Notes: a model not told the origin generated them from the letters alone. A DNA stretch of 64,000 bases from Clostridium sp. Ade.TY (GCF_000498355.1 NZ_AVSV01000002.1:62001-126000); one strand, 5' to 3'; positions 45,604-55,288 are shown, numbered from the stretch's first letter. Numbers and translations: made by a program.

Positions 45604-45630
45604 AAAAAGGACTTTGTTTTAGTCCTTTTT
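45604..45630 (-). terminator. Terminator of the CHASE3-like gene
   Basis: AAAAAGGACT pairs with AGTCCTTTTT; the stem overlaps the stop codon of the gene to its right. Confidence 0.85.
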
Positions 45631-46662
45631 AATCAAATTTATTTTTTCTCTTATTATTAGATTGTAGGATTCTAATGAAGTAAATAATATATTTAATCTA
45701 TTAAAACCATATTCTAAATCTTTAATATAATTTTTTTCATCTTCTTTTTTACATTCTTCATTTTCTATTTTATCTTTTAAATATTTAATTATTATCTCAA
45801 TCTTACCTAATGTAACTTTGCTTTCTTCTAAATCATTCTCATACTTAATTGCAAGTTTATATATTATATCTAACTCATTAATAATTTCCGTACATTTCTC
45901 TAATGTTTTAATATTATTTATATCTTTATAATTATCTAAACTAATAACTTGATTATTAAAACTTACTTCTTTATCCTTTGTTTCTTCATTATTTTCACCA
46001 TCTTCTTTATCAAAAATGCAATCTAAAACTTTTACAGTACTGTCAATTTGTTCTTTTGGTGTTTTCTTATTAAAAAAATATGATATAGAAGATACTATAA
46101 TCCCTATTCCCCAACTTATTATTTGCAAAAAACTTTTTTGACTTTCAGAACTATTTAATATTAAGTCATTACTTTGTTTTAAAGCTTCATCTACTCCAGC
46201 TATTGAATTAGTTGAATTTTTTAATATATCAAGTTGAAGATTATTAAGTTCTAAAAAAGCATTTTCTTGTTCATTTGATATTTTAAAGTTATTTTCATTT
46301 AGACTTAATTCATAAGATAATTTTTTATATTTTTCTACAGAATTTTTCAATTCATTTTTTGAATTCTCATCTATTTTTCCAGTATCATATAAAGTATCTA
46401 ATTTATTATTTACATTTTCTAATTCTTCCTCAAACTTATTTTTGTAATCACTTTTCCCTGTAGCTATCCATAACTTTTCTGCATGAGCCATTCTTACAAC
46501 TTCATCCTTTAATTCATTTAATACCTTTATATCATTTTTTATATTATTATTTTCATTTATTTTATCATTTATGGAGCCATAGAAAAAATAAATAAATCCA
46601 TTAAATACTAAAACTAATATTATAGTTATGAATGTTATTAATCCCTGCTTTTTTTTAATCAT
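45619..46662 (-). CDS. Membrane protein with CHASE3-like sensor domain and coiled coil, no output domain
   Basis: The 347-residue protein has helix 1 at about 8-28, an extracytoplasmic all-helical region (about 29-178) with VVRMAHAEKLWIATGKSDYK resembling CHASE3/4-helix-bundle sensors, helix 2 at about 180-197, then an acidic coiled-coil cytoplasmic part. No HAMP, kinase, GGDEF or methyl-accepting motif is visible. It may signal through a partner or be structural. I do not recognise a specific family. Confidence 0.65.
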   Translation of the reverse strand: MIKKKQGLITFITIILVLVFNGFIYFFYGSINDKINENNNIKNDIKVLNELKDEVVRMAHAEKLWIATGKSDYKNKFEEELENVNNKLDTLYDTGKIDENSKNELKNSVEKYKKLSYELSLNENNFKISNEQENAFLELNNLQLDILKNSTNSIAGVDEALKQSNDLILNSSESQKSFLQIISWGIGIIVSSISYFFNKKTPKEQIDSTVKVLDCIFDKEDGENNEETKDKEVSFNNQVISLDNYKDINNIKTLEKCTEIINELDIIYKLAIKYENDLEESKVTLGKIEIIIKYLKDKIENEECKKEDEKNYIKDLEYGFNRLNILFTSLESYNLIIREKINLIKKD

Positions 46663-46787
46663 ACCCCTCTACTCCTATTAAATTTATATTATTATATGAA
46701 CTATATTCTACTTATGTTAATAAAATTTCATAATATAATTTTTTCTCTTGTAAATACTATTTTTATATCAATATGGAGGTAATTATT

Positions 46788-48494
46788 ATGATTAAATCTT
46801 TATTTGCAAAAATAAATTTAAATACAAAATCCATGTTTAAGTATGGTTCTATTGCAAACTTAACCTTATTCTCTATCTCAATTATTCTTGGCACAAATAA
46901 TATTATGTTAATATTTCCAATAACTTTAACTGCAATTGCCTTATCATTTGAAAATTTAAATATAAAACCTATTGTTAAACTTTTAAAGCTAATCTTTTTC
47001 TTAAGTTTAATAGTAACCATATCAACAATAGCTTCTATTTTTCCAAACATAGGTATAATAATAAATTTCACTTCAATATTTTTTATTGCATATTTTTTAA
47101 CTGTTAGATATAACCCCAAAATATATAAACCATTTATGATGTTATATGTTTTTACTCAAGCCTCTTCAATTAATTCATTCTATGAATATTTAATAAGAAT
47201 TCTAACTATTTTTTTAGGTATATTTATAGTTATTTCATTTTCATTAATTACTTCACTTATATTCAAAAAAAATATTATAAAAGATTTAATTTATCAACCT
47301 TTTACACTTTTAAGCGAACAATTAAATAATTTAAGTAAAAATAAGTTTGACTATAATATTTATTCAAACTTCAATAAGGAAATGAGAGATTTAAGCTACA
47401 ATATTTACAAAACAAGATACAAAAAATTTTTAACAACTAATATTGGAAAGCTTTCTTTTGATATATATTTGATACTTGGAAAATTTAATATATTACTAAA
47501 AAATTATTATAATAAAAATATTAATTTAGAAGATAGGCTTTTTTTTAAAGAATTAAAACTATTATTAAACTGTTTTTTAGAATCTATAGATAACAACCAA
47601 TCTTTTAATGATTGTATTATAAATACAAATAAATTTATATTAAAATATTCTTATAAAAATTATTATTCTGAATTATTTGCTTTATTAATTTCATTGACCA
47701 AAACTTTAAAATGCCTTTTTGAGTTAAATATAAAAGAAAAAAATTATCTTTATAAAGAATTACAAAGATCTGAACTAGATAAATTTAAATCTTACTTAAA
47801 ATCTAATTTCAAATTTGGATCAATACGCTTTAACTTTGCTATTAGAATATCAATTTGCTTAACCTTCACTTTATATCTTGGAAATATTTACTCTATTTAT
47901 AAGTTTATATGGGTATCTATTACTATAATGTCAGTAATGCAACCTTATTATGAAGAAACAATATCTAAAGGTAAAGAAAGACTTATTGGAAATTTTTTAG
48001 GAATGTCATTTATAATAATTTTTTTAACTATTTTTAATAATAATATTGTCACTTTGATTACTTTAATAATTTCACTATATTTAACATATGGTTTTAAAGA
48101 ATACTACAAATTATCTACCTTTACTGCTATTGCATCTATATGTGTTTCATCATTAAATACAAATATTAATATAATAGCAACAAATAGAATTATCTTTATT
48201 TTATCTGGTATTTTAATCGTTCTATTTGCAAATAAATTTTTATTCCCTTACAAACTCGAAGATGGTATAAAACAACTATTGGCTAAGCTTTTAAATTATA
48301 ATTATCTTTTATCAAAATCCTTTATAGATAAAAATATAAATATAACTATAGACATAGTATTGCTTTCATCACTAACTTTAAATAAATTATTTATTAGAAA
48401 TATTGAATTTAAAAACAAAGAAATAAATACCTTAATAGATTATACAAATGAAGTTATAATTTTAAATAGTTATGATTTTTTATTTTCAAAATAA
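46788..48494 (+). CDS. FUSC-family (aromatic acid exporter-like) membrane protein
   Basis: The 568-residue protein has two blocks of membrane helices (about 20-140 and 350-490) separated by a helical cytoplasmic domain. This is the layout of FUSC/YccS/AaeB-type proteins; the second block contains NFAIRISICLTF and SVMQPYYEETISKGKERLIG, typical of FUSC_2. It is probably an efflux or envelope-associated transporter; the substrate is unknown. GGAGGT seven bases before the ATG at 46788 sets the start. Confidence 0.8.
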   Translation: MIKSLFAKINLNTKSMFKYGSIANLTLFSISIILGTNNIMLIFPITLTAIALSFENLNIKPIVKLLKLIFFLSLIVTISTIASIFPNIGIIINFTSIFFIAYFLTVRYNPKIYKPFMMLYVFTQASSINSFYEYLIRILTIFLGIFIVISFSLITSLIFKKNIIKDLIYQPFTLLSEQLNNLSKNKFDYNIYSNFNKEMRDLSYNIYKTRYKKFLTTNIGKLSFDIYLILGKFNILLKNYYNKNINLEDRLFFKELKLLLNCFLESIDNNQSFNDCIINTNKFILKYSYKNYYSELFALLISLTKTLKCLFELNIKEKNYLYKELQRSELDKFKSYLKSNFKFGSIRFNFAIRISICLTFTLYLGNIYSIYKFIWVSITIMSVMQPYYEETISKGKERLIGNFLGMSFIIIFLTIFNNNIVTLITLIISLYLTYGFKEYYKLSTFTAIASICVSSLNTNINIIATNRIIFILSGILIVLFANKFLFPYKLEDGIKQLLAKLLNYNYLLSKSFIDKNINITIDIVLLSSLTLNKLFIRNIEFKNKEINTLIDYTNEVIILNSYDFLFSK

Positions 48495-48534
48495 AATTAC
48501 CACACTATTTTTACTCTGACATCTCTATCTCCAT

Positions 48535-48565
48535 AAAAAAGGAGCATTTTTAAAAATGCTCCTTT
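48535..48565. terminator. Bidirectional intrinsic terminator
   Basis: AAAGGAGCATTTTT pairs with AAAAATGCTCCTTT between convergent genes. Confidence 0.85.
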
Positions 48566-48570
48566 AAAAT

Positions 48571-49014
48571 CTATTCTTCTATTTTATTACCTTTTTTATT
48601 TAAGTTTCTAATCCACTTTTCTGCAATGTTTTCTTCATGTTTTTTAAAGCGTTCATACTTTTTAACTTCTTTTAATGAATGTTTTAACTTTTTATCTAAT
48701 TCTTTTTCATCTAAGTCATAATCTCTATAAGCTGAATAAATTTCTCTTAAAGCCTTCATTGCAGCTTTTTTATCTTTTTCACCCTTTAAATTATCTAAAA
48801 GCTTCTTTAATTCTTTCTTTTTGCTAGATAACTCCTTATCTGTTCCATCTTCTGCAATAGCTAATAACATTTCTAATTTATCTTTAGTATGTTTAATAGT
48901 TACATCCTCAAATGTATCTTCTATACCAAATTCTTTTAAAAATCTTTGAAAGTCTTTTAAGTTTTCTTCTCCTGATAATACTTTTTCAATTTCGACATCT
49001 GTAAATTCTACCAT
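48571..49014 (-). CDS. Charged helical protein of unknown function
   Basis: This 147-residue, strongly Lys/Glu-rich, probably all-helical and cytoplasmic protein has a coiled-coil centre (KKKELKKLLDNLKGEKDKK). No signal peptide, metal site or known domain is seen. GGAGG precedes the ATG. Base and codon use match the neighbours. Confidence 0.65.
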   Translation of the reverse strand: MVEFTDVEIEKVLSGEENLKDFQRFLKEFGIEDTFEDVTIKHTKDKLEMLLAIAEDGTDKELSSKKKELKKLLDNLKGEKDKKAAMKALREIYSAYRDYDLDEKELDKKLKHSLKEVKKYERFKKHEENIAEKWIRNLNKKGNKIEE

Positions 49015-49127
49015 GATACCGACCTCCCTTATCTATACTAAGATAAGTACTAAAGATTTACTTAATTTAACTTTAAATCCTTAGTGTTTACCTCAATTTA
49101 CTATATATTTTACTCTTATTAAAATAT

Positions 49128-49185
49128 AAAAATGTGATTTGAATCACATTTTTATTTAATGTTACTTAAATTATGTAACATTAAA
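49128..49185. other. Two adjacent stem-loops in a gene-free gap
   Basis: AAAAATGTGATT/AATCACATTTTT (49128-49153) has terminator form. TTTAATGTTAC (49155-49165) with GTAACATTAAA (49175-49185) is a perfect 11-bp stem with a 9-base loop. They lie in the 49015-49307 gap, where I see no ORF; a small RNA or promoter elements of the 48571 gene are possible. Confidence 0.5.
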
Positions 49186-49256
49186 TGGTAAAATATAAAC
49201 AAATATCTCTTTATTTAAATATTTGTGTATTTTAAAAATAAATTTATATAAATATT

Positions 49257-49299
49257 AAAATTAGCCCTCATTACTTTTAAAGCTAAAAGAGCTAATTTT
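49257..49299 (-). terminator. Terminator of the Met/Asn/Gly-rich protein gene
   Basis: On the minus strand AAAATTAGC pairs with GCTAATTTT around a 25-base loop and ends in TTTT. Confidence 0.65.
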
Positions 49300-49307
49300 A
49301 TATGAAA

Positions 49308-49835
49308 TTACCTTCCATTTCTTCTATTAGAATTCCTATTATTCATATTAGTGTTATTTGAAGAATTATTCATGTTGTTCATAAACATTTCCATCATATT
49401 TCTAATATCATCTTCACTTATATTATTAAAATTCATATTAGGCATATTATTCATATTTGTCATGTTATTTCTTCCTGAATTCCCTCTATTATTCATATTA
49501 TTTCTCATATTTGGATTATTCATATTCCTCATATTTCCCATATTATTCATATTAGGCATATTATTCATATTACCCATGCCATTCATTAACATGCTCATTA
49601 ATGGATTTTGACCTTGCATATTCATTCCATTTCTCATTTGTTGCATTCCATTTCCGAATTGATTCATCATAGGATTCATTCCCATAGGTCCGCCACCCAT
49701 TGGATTACCTCCCATTCCACCAAATAGCATATTCAAAAAAGGATTACCACCAAAACCACCCATAGGGCCCATTGGTCCTCCCATGCCACCCATTGGATTT
49801 CCCATTCCAAACAACATATTTAATAATGGATTCAT
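49308..49835 (-). CDS. Met/Asn/Gly-rich low-complexity protein
   Basis: By count the 175-residue protein contains 40 Met, 51 Asn and 29 Gly, 69% of the total, with no Cys, Lys, His, Trp or Tyr. A short motif, NP(L/F)(L/M)(N/S)ML, recurs at 2-8, 31-37 and 77-83; the first two copies are each followed by Gly-Met-Pro stretches. The second half is built of MNNM-type units and ends in an Arg-rich tail after a short amphipathic stretch (ISEDDIRNMMEMFMNNM). Ribosome site AAAGG, own terminator. Function unknown; a coat, matrix or condensate-forming role is only speculation. Confidence 0.7.
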   Translation of the reverse strand: MNPLLNMLFGMGNPMGGMGGPMGPMGGFGGNPFLNMLFGGMGGNPMGGGPMGMNPMMNQFGNGMQQMRNGMNMQGQNPLMSMLMNGMGNMNNMPNMNNMGNMRNMNNPNMRNNMNNRGNSGRNNMTNMNNMPNMNFNNISEDDIRNMMEMFMNNMNNSSNNTNMNNRNSNRRNGR

Positions 49836-49900
49836 ATAAAATTCGCCTTTCTAATATTAGTTCTCATTACATTATATTTTTTATATATAAAAGTGATACA

Positions 49901-49931
49901 AAAAAGCTTATACCAAATGGTATAAGCTTTT
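49901..49931 (-). terminator. Terminator of deoD
   Basis: AAAAGCTTATACCA (49902-49915) pairs with TGGTATAAGCTTTT (49918-49931). Confidence 0.85.
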
Positions 49932-49947
49932 AATTAAATAATTTAAA

Positions 49948-50664
49948 TTATGCTAATTCTAATGCTATTTTCATCATTTCTGTGAATGAAGTTTGTCTTT
50001 CCTCTGCTGTTGTTACTTCTCCAGTAAATGGACAATCTGATATAGTTAATATACATAATGCATTAACTCCAGCTCTTGCTGCATTCATATAAAGACCAGC
50101 TGATTCCATTTCTACTGCTAGAACGCCCATCTTTTGCCATCTTCTTAATCCTTCTAATCCTTCATCACCATAGAAAACATCACTTGATAATATATTTCCT
50201 ACTTTAACATCAATATTTAAGTTTCTTGCAGTATTTACTGCTTTTTCAACTAATTCATAACTTGCAGTTGGTGCAAATGTTCCTGGTAAGTTATATTGAC
50301 TTGCATAATTTGAATCAGTACATGATCCCATTCCAACTACTATATCACGAGTTTTTAAATCTTCATTTATAGCTCCAGCTGAACCTATTCTTATAAGATT
50401 TTTAACTCCATAAAAATGTATTAATTCATAGCTATAAATTCCTATTGAAGGAATTCCCATTCCAGTTCCTTGAACTGATATTCTTTTACCTTTATATGTT
50501 CCTGTATATCCAAGCATTCCTCTTACTGTATTATATTGAACAGGGTTTTCTAAGAAAGTTTCTGCTATATATTTAGCTCTTAGTGGATCCCCTGGTAAAA
50601 GCACTGTTTCTGCTATATCTCCTAATCTTGCTCCATTATGTGGTGTTGGTACTTTTTGTGTCAT
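49948..50664 (-). CDS. deoD: Purine-nucleoside phosphorylase DeoD
   Basis: This 238-residue hexameric PNP splits purine (deoxy)nucleosides to base and (deoxy)ribose-1-phosphate. Hallmarks: [47 protein letters not shown] and [10 protein letters not shown], with the catalytic Asp in the last. It fits the nucleoside importer encoded at 40.7-45.4 kb. AGGAGG precedes the ATG. Confidence 0.96.
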   Translation of the reverse strand: MTQKVPTPHNGARLGDIAETVLLPGDPLRAKYIAETFLENPVQYNTVRGMLGYTGTYKGKRISVQGTGMGIPSIGIYSYELIHFYGVKNLIRIGSAGAINEDLKTRDIVVGMGSCTDSNYASQYNLPGTFAPTASYELVEKAVNTARNLNIDVKVGNILSSDVFYGDEGLEGLRRWQKMGVLAVEMESAGLYMNAARAGVNALCILTISDCPFTGEVTTAEERQTSFTEMMKIALELA

Positions 50665-50790
50665 AATCCATTCCTCCTTTTGCTTACAGAAAGATTATAA
50701 CACATAATAGCATTTTTTGAAAACCTTTTCCTTATTTTTTTCATATTTTTTTATTTGATAAAAAGTATTTAAAAAAATATTAATACACTT

Positions 50791-52269
50791 TTAATTTTCT
50801 TCGAGAACTAAATCAACATTCTCTTCTATAATTTCAGTAGAATTTTTTGTATCACTTTCTAAATCTACCTCTTCTAATTTAACTATCTTTGTCTTATATT
50901 TAACTTTATATGTAATCCATAAAATTAAAAATAATGGTATTCCTATATATGATGATATTAATCCCATCCATTCTATTCCATTAGGTTTTATATAAGCAAA
51001 TCCTTGACCAAAAACAACAACTGCACAAAGAATTAAAGCTATTATAGGCCCAATTGGAAACATACTTGCTTTATAAGGTAATTTATTTATATCTTTTCCT
51101 TGTTTCACATATGCTCTTCTAAATCTATAATGACATAATGCTATCCCAAGCCATGCTATAAATCCAGCAAGACCTGATGCTGCTACAAGCCAAACATAAA
51201 CTGTACTTTCTGCATAAAATCCTGTTAAGAAACATGCTGATGCTACTATAGTAGTTAAAATAATAGCATTAACCGGAACACCTCTTTTATTAAGTTTTGA
51301 AAATATCTTTGGTGCCATTTTATCTTTAGCCATTGAATATAGCATTCTACTTGATGCATACATTCCTGAATTACCAGCTGATAAAACAGATGTTAATATT
51401 ACTGCATTCATTAAAGATGCAGCCCCTGCTATTCCAACTTTTTCAAAAACCATAGTAAATGGACTTGTACTTACACCAGCTTGTGCTGCTGGAATTATTA
51501 ATCCTATAACAAGTATAGTTCCAATATAAAATATTAGTATTCTCCAAAATATTGTATGCACTGCTTTCGGTATTGTTTTTTCTGGATTTTCTGATTCTCC
51601 AGCAGCAATACCTATAAGTTCAGTTCCTTGAAATGAAAATCCAGCTATTAAAAATATTGAAAATATTGATTTGAATCCTCCTACAAAAGGACCACCATTT
51701 GCAAATATATTTTTAAATCCAGCACTATCACCTTTCATTATTCCAAATATCATAAGCACACCAATTACTATAAATACAATTACAGTAACAACTTTTATAC
51801 TAGCAAACCAAAACTCTGATTCACCATAGGCCTTTGCTGATAATAAATTTAATCCAACAATCAATACTAAGAAAATTATACTCCAAACTACTCCGGGAAC
51901 ATTTGGAAACCAATATTTCATTACAAGAGATCCAGCAACCATTTCTGTTGCTATAGTTATTGCCCAGTTATACCAATAATTCCAACCTAAAGCAAATCCT
52001 AATGCTGGATCTACAAATCTTGTAGCATATACTCCAAAAGAACCTGAAACAGGCATATATGTAGCCATTTCTCCTAAACTAGTTATTAGAAAATATACCA
52101 TTATTCCAATCACACCATAAGCTACTACAGATCCACCAATACCTGCTACATGGATACTGTCACCCATTGCAAGAAATATACCTGTTCCTATAGAACCGCC
52201 TAATGCTATCATATTAAGATGCCTTGCTTTTAATCCTCTCTTTAGCTCATTATTTTCTGTCTCACTCAT
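50791..52269 (-). CDS. lysP: Lysine-specific amino acid permease
   Basis: This 492-residue APC-family permease with 12 expected helices is very similar to E. coli LysP: GLKARHLNMIALGGSIGTGIF, VSGSFGVYATRFVDPA, GFALGWNYWYNWAIT, FSFQGTELIGIAAGESENPE and SAGNSGMYASSRMLY. The lysine riboswitch in its leader independently supports lysine as substrate. The C-terminal tail is acidic. AAGGAGG precedes the ATG. Confidence 0.95.
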   Translation of the reverse strand: MSETENNELKRGLKARHLNMIALGGSIGTGIFLAMGDSIHVAGIGGSVVAYGVIGIMVYFLITSLGEMATYMPVSGSFGVYATRFVDPALGFALGWNYWYNWAITIATEMVAGSLVMKYWFPNVPGVVWSIIFLVLIVGLNLLSAKAYGESEFWFASIKVVTVIVFIVIGVLMIFGIMKGDSAGFKNIFANGGPFVGGFKSIFSIFLIAGFSFQGTELIGIAAGESENPEKTIPKAVHTIFWRILIFYIGTILVIGLIIPAAQAGVSTSPFTMVFEKVGIAGAASLMNAVILTSVLSAGNSGMYASSRMLYSMAKDKMAPKIFSKLNKRGVPVNAIILTTIVASACFLTGFYAESTVYVWLVAASGLAGFIAWLGIALCHYRFRRAYVKQGKDINKLPYKASMFPIGPIIALILCAVVVFGQGFAYIKPNGIEWMGLISSYIGIPLFLILWITYKVKYKTKIVKLEEVDLESDTKNSTEIIEENVDLVLEEN

Positions 52270-52282
52270 GTCAATTTCCTCC

Positions 52283-52367
52283 TTAGTTTAGTATAAAAAT
52301 AAAAACCCTGAGGAAAACTTCACTCAGGGTAAATAAGTTCATTGTAATATTAATTATACTAAACTAA
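52283..52367 (-). promoter_or_regulatory. 14-bp stem enclosing the lysP terminator and abutting its ribosome site
   Basis: TTAGTTTAGTATAA (52283-52296) is the exact complement of TTATACTAAACTAA (52354-52367). The two arms bracket the riboswitch terminator, and one arm includes the first bases of AAGGAGG. It could act as an antiterminator arm, a terminator extension, or a ribosome-site mask. Confidence 0.6.
52301..52330 (-). terminator. Riboswitch-controlled terminator of lysP
   Basis: On the minus strand ACCCTGAG and CTCAGGGT form the stem, followed by TTTTATTTTT. It lies between the lysine aptamer and the lysP ribosome site. Confidence 0.85.
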
Positions 52368-52380
52368 TTATGCCTTTGAA

Positions 52381-52548
52381 TGATAGCCCTCCACAAAATA
52401 TTTTTGTGACAGTCTTATACATATTTTGCATAAAACCAGCATATAATCTTAAAGCATAAATTATACACTTCGGCAAATTTTCCTTTCATATTAAGTCATA
52501 GTGCTTACCTCATTAATATTACTATTAAAATTTGCTCCTCTACCTCAA
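52381..52548 (-). ncRNA. Lysine riboswitch (L-box) aptamer
   Basis: Read on the minus strand, the leader contains the conserved L-box elements in order: GAGGTAGAGGAGC at the 5' side, GAAAGG, GCCGAAG, GCTGG, ACTGTCA and TGGAGGGCTATC at the 3' side. The region is about 168 bases, normal for the aptamer. Lysine binding should favour the downstream terminator and shut off lysP. Confidence 0.93.
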
Positions 52549-52635
52549 AATTTAATTTTATACGTTTAATTATGGATTATTATGCATCATATTTTTTATC
52601 ATTTCAATAAGTATCTCTATTTGTTATTATTTTAT

Positions 52636-54369
52636 TTACATTATTAAACCTTTGTTAAGCAACTTAATAAATTCTTTAACTATATATGGATCAAACATTT
52701 TTCCAGACTCATTTTTTAATTTTCCCAAAATATCACTTTCTAATCCTTTATTAATGTATTCCTTTCTCAAATTTTCATAATAGTTTATTAAATGTACTAT
52801 TCTAGATTCTATTGGAATCTCTTCCTCTTTTAATCCTAAAGGATAACCATTTCCATCCCATCTTTCATGATGAGTAAGTATTCCAACTGATATATGAGCT
52901 ATTTTATTATCTAACATCGCAATTCTATATCCTTTTTCAGAATGTGTATTTAAAAGCTCTATTTCTTCTTTTCTATTTTCTTTTTTTAATATAATCTCAT
53001 CTGGTATTCCAACCATACCAATGTTTTGAAATTCCATAACTAGCATTGTATCTCTTATTTTTTCGTCTGATAAATTTAATTGCCTTGCTAGTTCTCTAGT
53101 AATCATAATTTTTCTTTTATTTTCTTCAATATCTATGTATTTCTTACAATCTAAATTTTCTTTTATTGATTTTAATATTTCTCCTTTAATAGTTAAATTA
53201 GAAAACAATTTTTTCTTATATACTTTATCCTCAGCTTCTTTAATTAAATCATCTAATGATTGATTATTCTTTTGTAAGCTAGCTACGCCTAAAGATATGC
53301 TAAGAGGAACTGGTCTATTTTTCTTTTCTTTACATCTTAAATTTATTTCATCTGCTATATGTAAAGCATCTTTACCTGAGGTATTAGGAAGTATAATAAT
53401 GATTTCATCTCCTCCCCATCTTATTGCAATACCTTTATTTAAAATAACATCATTAATAATATTTGCTATACTAATTAAAAATTTATCTCCTTCAAAGTGA
53501 CCTAATAAATCATTTACTATCTTAAGTCCATTAAGATCTCCCATAATTATACTTAACTCATTAAAACTATTTTCAACCTTTATCTTATCAAAAAAAGTTC
53601 TATTATAAAGTCCTGTTAATTGATCCTTATAACTTAAAATAGTTAACTTGTCTTCTAAAAGCTTTCTATGTGTTATATCTCTTGATATCCCAACAACTCC
53701 CATAACCTCTCCATTTTCATCCCATATAGGAGCTTTTATATCTTCCAAAATAGTTACTCTATTATTTTTATTAAATTTAGTTTCTGTTATATCAATTTTT
53801 CCACTTTCCATAACTTCTCTATCTTTTTTATAAAACGCTTCAATCTCTTCTTTACTATAAAGTAACCCCTCTTCTCCTTTACCAATTATATCTTCTACCT
53901 TTTTACCAATAATTTTTTCAAAAACTTTATTGCAGCCTAAAAATTTACTATTTTTATCTTTAAAAAAAATACTATCAGGAATTGCATTTATTATTGAATT
54001 CAACATATTTTTTTGCCTTAAAACTTCTCTTTCCCAAACTACTCTTCTTGTAATATCAATTGCAACTCCTAATGTTGATTTTACTCCATCTCTTTTTATT
54101 TCTCTCCTATAGACTTCAACAATTTTATCTTCAACTATATATTCAATTACATTTCTCTTATCAATACAATATTTTTGTATATTTAAGTTTTCCATACTTT
54201 TTTCTTTAAGAAATTCTTTCATTATTTTTTCTTCTTTATTTATAATATTAGTTTTTTCTATTTTAAATAATTTACAAAATTCAGTATTAACCATATCAAT
54301 TATGCCATATTCATTAGTTTTCCAAACTGCAAAGGGCATACTTTCTATAAACAACTCAGTAGAATCCAC
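52636..54369 (-). CDS. PAS-PAS-GGDEF protein with degenerate HD-GYP domain
   Basis: The 577-residue soluble signalling protein has two PAS domains (about 1-112 and 122-236), a GGDEF domain (about 240-390) and an HD-GYP-type domain (about 400-575). The diguanylate cyclase motif reads RWGGDEI (GGDEI, 319-323) and keeps the Asp/Glu pair; no RxxD inhibitory site is evident. In the HD-GYP domain HHERWDGNGYP (500-510) is intact, but the HD pair is replaced by Gln-Asn (VMEFQNIGMVGIP), so phosphodiesterase activity is doubtful. The start is GTG, seven bases after GGAGG. c-di-GMP output could feed the nearby pilus genes. Confidence 0.87.
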   Translation of the reverse strand: MDSTELFIESMPFAVWKTNEYGIIDMVNTEFCKLFKIEKTNIINKEEKIMKEFLKEKSMENLNIQKYCIDKRNVIEYIVEDKIVEVYRREIKRDGVKSTLGVAIDITRRVVWEREVLRQKNMLNSIINAIPDSIFFKDKNSKFLGCNKVFEKIIGKKVEDIIGKGEEGLLYSKEEIEAFYKKDREVMESGKIDITETKFNKNNRVTILEDIKAPIWDENGEVMGVVGISRDITHRKLLEDKLTILSYKDQLTGLYNRTFFDKIKVENSFNELSIIMGDLNGLKIVNDLLGHFEGDKFLISIANIINDVILNKGIAIRWGGDEIIIILPNTSGKDALHIADEINLRCKEKKNRPVPLSISLGVASLQKNNQSLDDLIKEAEDKVYKKKLFSNLTIKGEILKSIKENLDCKKYIDIEENKRKIMITRELARQLNLSDEKIRDTMLVMEFQNIGMVGIPDEIILKKENRKEEIELLNTHSEKGYRIAMLDNKIAHISVGILTHHERWDGNGYPLGLKEEEIPIESRIVHLINYYENLRKEYINKGLESDILGKLKNESGKMFDPYIVKEFIKLLNKGLIM

Positions 54370-54484
54370 GAAATTTCCTCCATTTATCTTTCTATAAATT
54401 TATTAAAAATATTATTTATTTAATTATAATACAAATTTGCATTAAATATTTTACTTTTTTAACATATTTTTCATGAATAAATTT

Positions 54485-54515
54485 ATAAAAATAACTCCCT
54501 AAAACGGGAGTTATT
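54485..54515 (-). terminator. Terminator of trmB
   Basis: On the minus strand AATAACTCCC and GGGAGTTATT form a 10-bp stem followed by TTTTATAAAT. Confidence 0.85.
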
Positions 54516-54516
54516 A

Positions 54517-55173
54517 TTAATTTCTTGTAGCTATTAAAAACTTTGTTTTTATTCCTTCTTTTGTAAACATTTCTTCATGTTCAGTCACTACATTTCCTTT
54601 AAATCCACTATTATGTAAATCATAAGTTATATACTTTATTTCAAATCCACTTTCATTAAAGTACTCTAAAGATTCCTCAAATAATTCATCATCATCTGTT
54701 TTAAACCAAATCTCTCCATCCTCTGAAAGGAATTTTTTATAATTATCCAACTGTCTAGTATGAGTAAGTCTTCTTTTCTTATGTCTTTCTTTTGGCCAAG
54801 GATTACAGAAATTTATATATATTCTATTAACTTCATCATTTTCTCCAAGCATATCATTTATTAATGCTATTTCTTGTGCCATAAGCTTGACATTATCTAT
54901 TTCTCTATCTTTTTCTTTAAAAGCTTCTTCTATATTTCTTTTAGCAAGTACTAAAACTTCATCTTTTATATCTATAGCTAAATAATTTATATTAGGATTT
55001 TCTGATGCATGAACAGCCATAAATGTCCCTTTTCCACATCCTAATTCTAAATATAAAGGTTGCTCCTTTTTAAATGATTTATTCCATTTTCCTTTAAATT
55101 CTTTTGTATCTACTATAAAAAAATCGCATGCTTCAAGCTCAGGTCTTGCCCAAGGTTTTCTTCTCATTCTCAT
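54517..55173 (-). CDS. trmB: tRNA (guanine-N7)-methyltransferase
   Basis: It methylates G46 of tRNA. The 218-residue Rossmann methyltransferase has the SAM motif [17 protein letters not shown], and the TrmB signatures [17 protein letters not shown] and [13 protein letters not shown]. Starts with MRMRRKPWA, a common family N-terminus. Confidence 0.95.
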   Translation of the reverse strand: MRMRRKPWARPELEACDFFIVDTKEFKGKWNKSFKKEQPLYLELGCGKGTFMAVHASENPNINYLAIDIKDEVLVLAKRNIEEAFKEKDREIDNVKLMAQEIALINDMLGENDEVNRIYINFCNPWPKERHKKRRLTHTRQLDNYKKFLSEDGEIWFKTDDDELFEESLEYFNESGFEIKYITYDLHNSGFKGNVVTEHEEMFTKEGIKTKFLIATRN

Positions 55174-55239
55174 ATATGTTCACTCCATCTTTATAAAGTT
55201 TCATTCCTATTATACATAGTTTAAATGCTATTAACAACA

Positions 55240-55274
55240 AAAAATTAGGATAGAACAATATGTCCACCCTAATT
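55240..55274 (-). terminator. Terminator after the CmpB-like gene
   Basis: On the minus strand AATTAGGGTGGACA pairs, with G-U pairs, with TCTATCCTAATT and ends in TTTTTT. Confidence 0.75.
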
Positions 55275-55288
55275 AATTTTTATTAATT

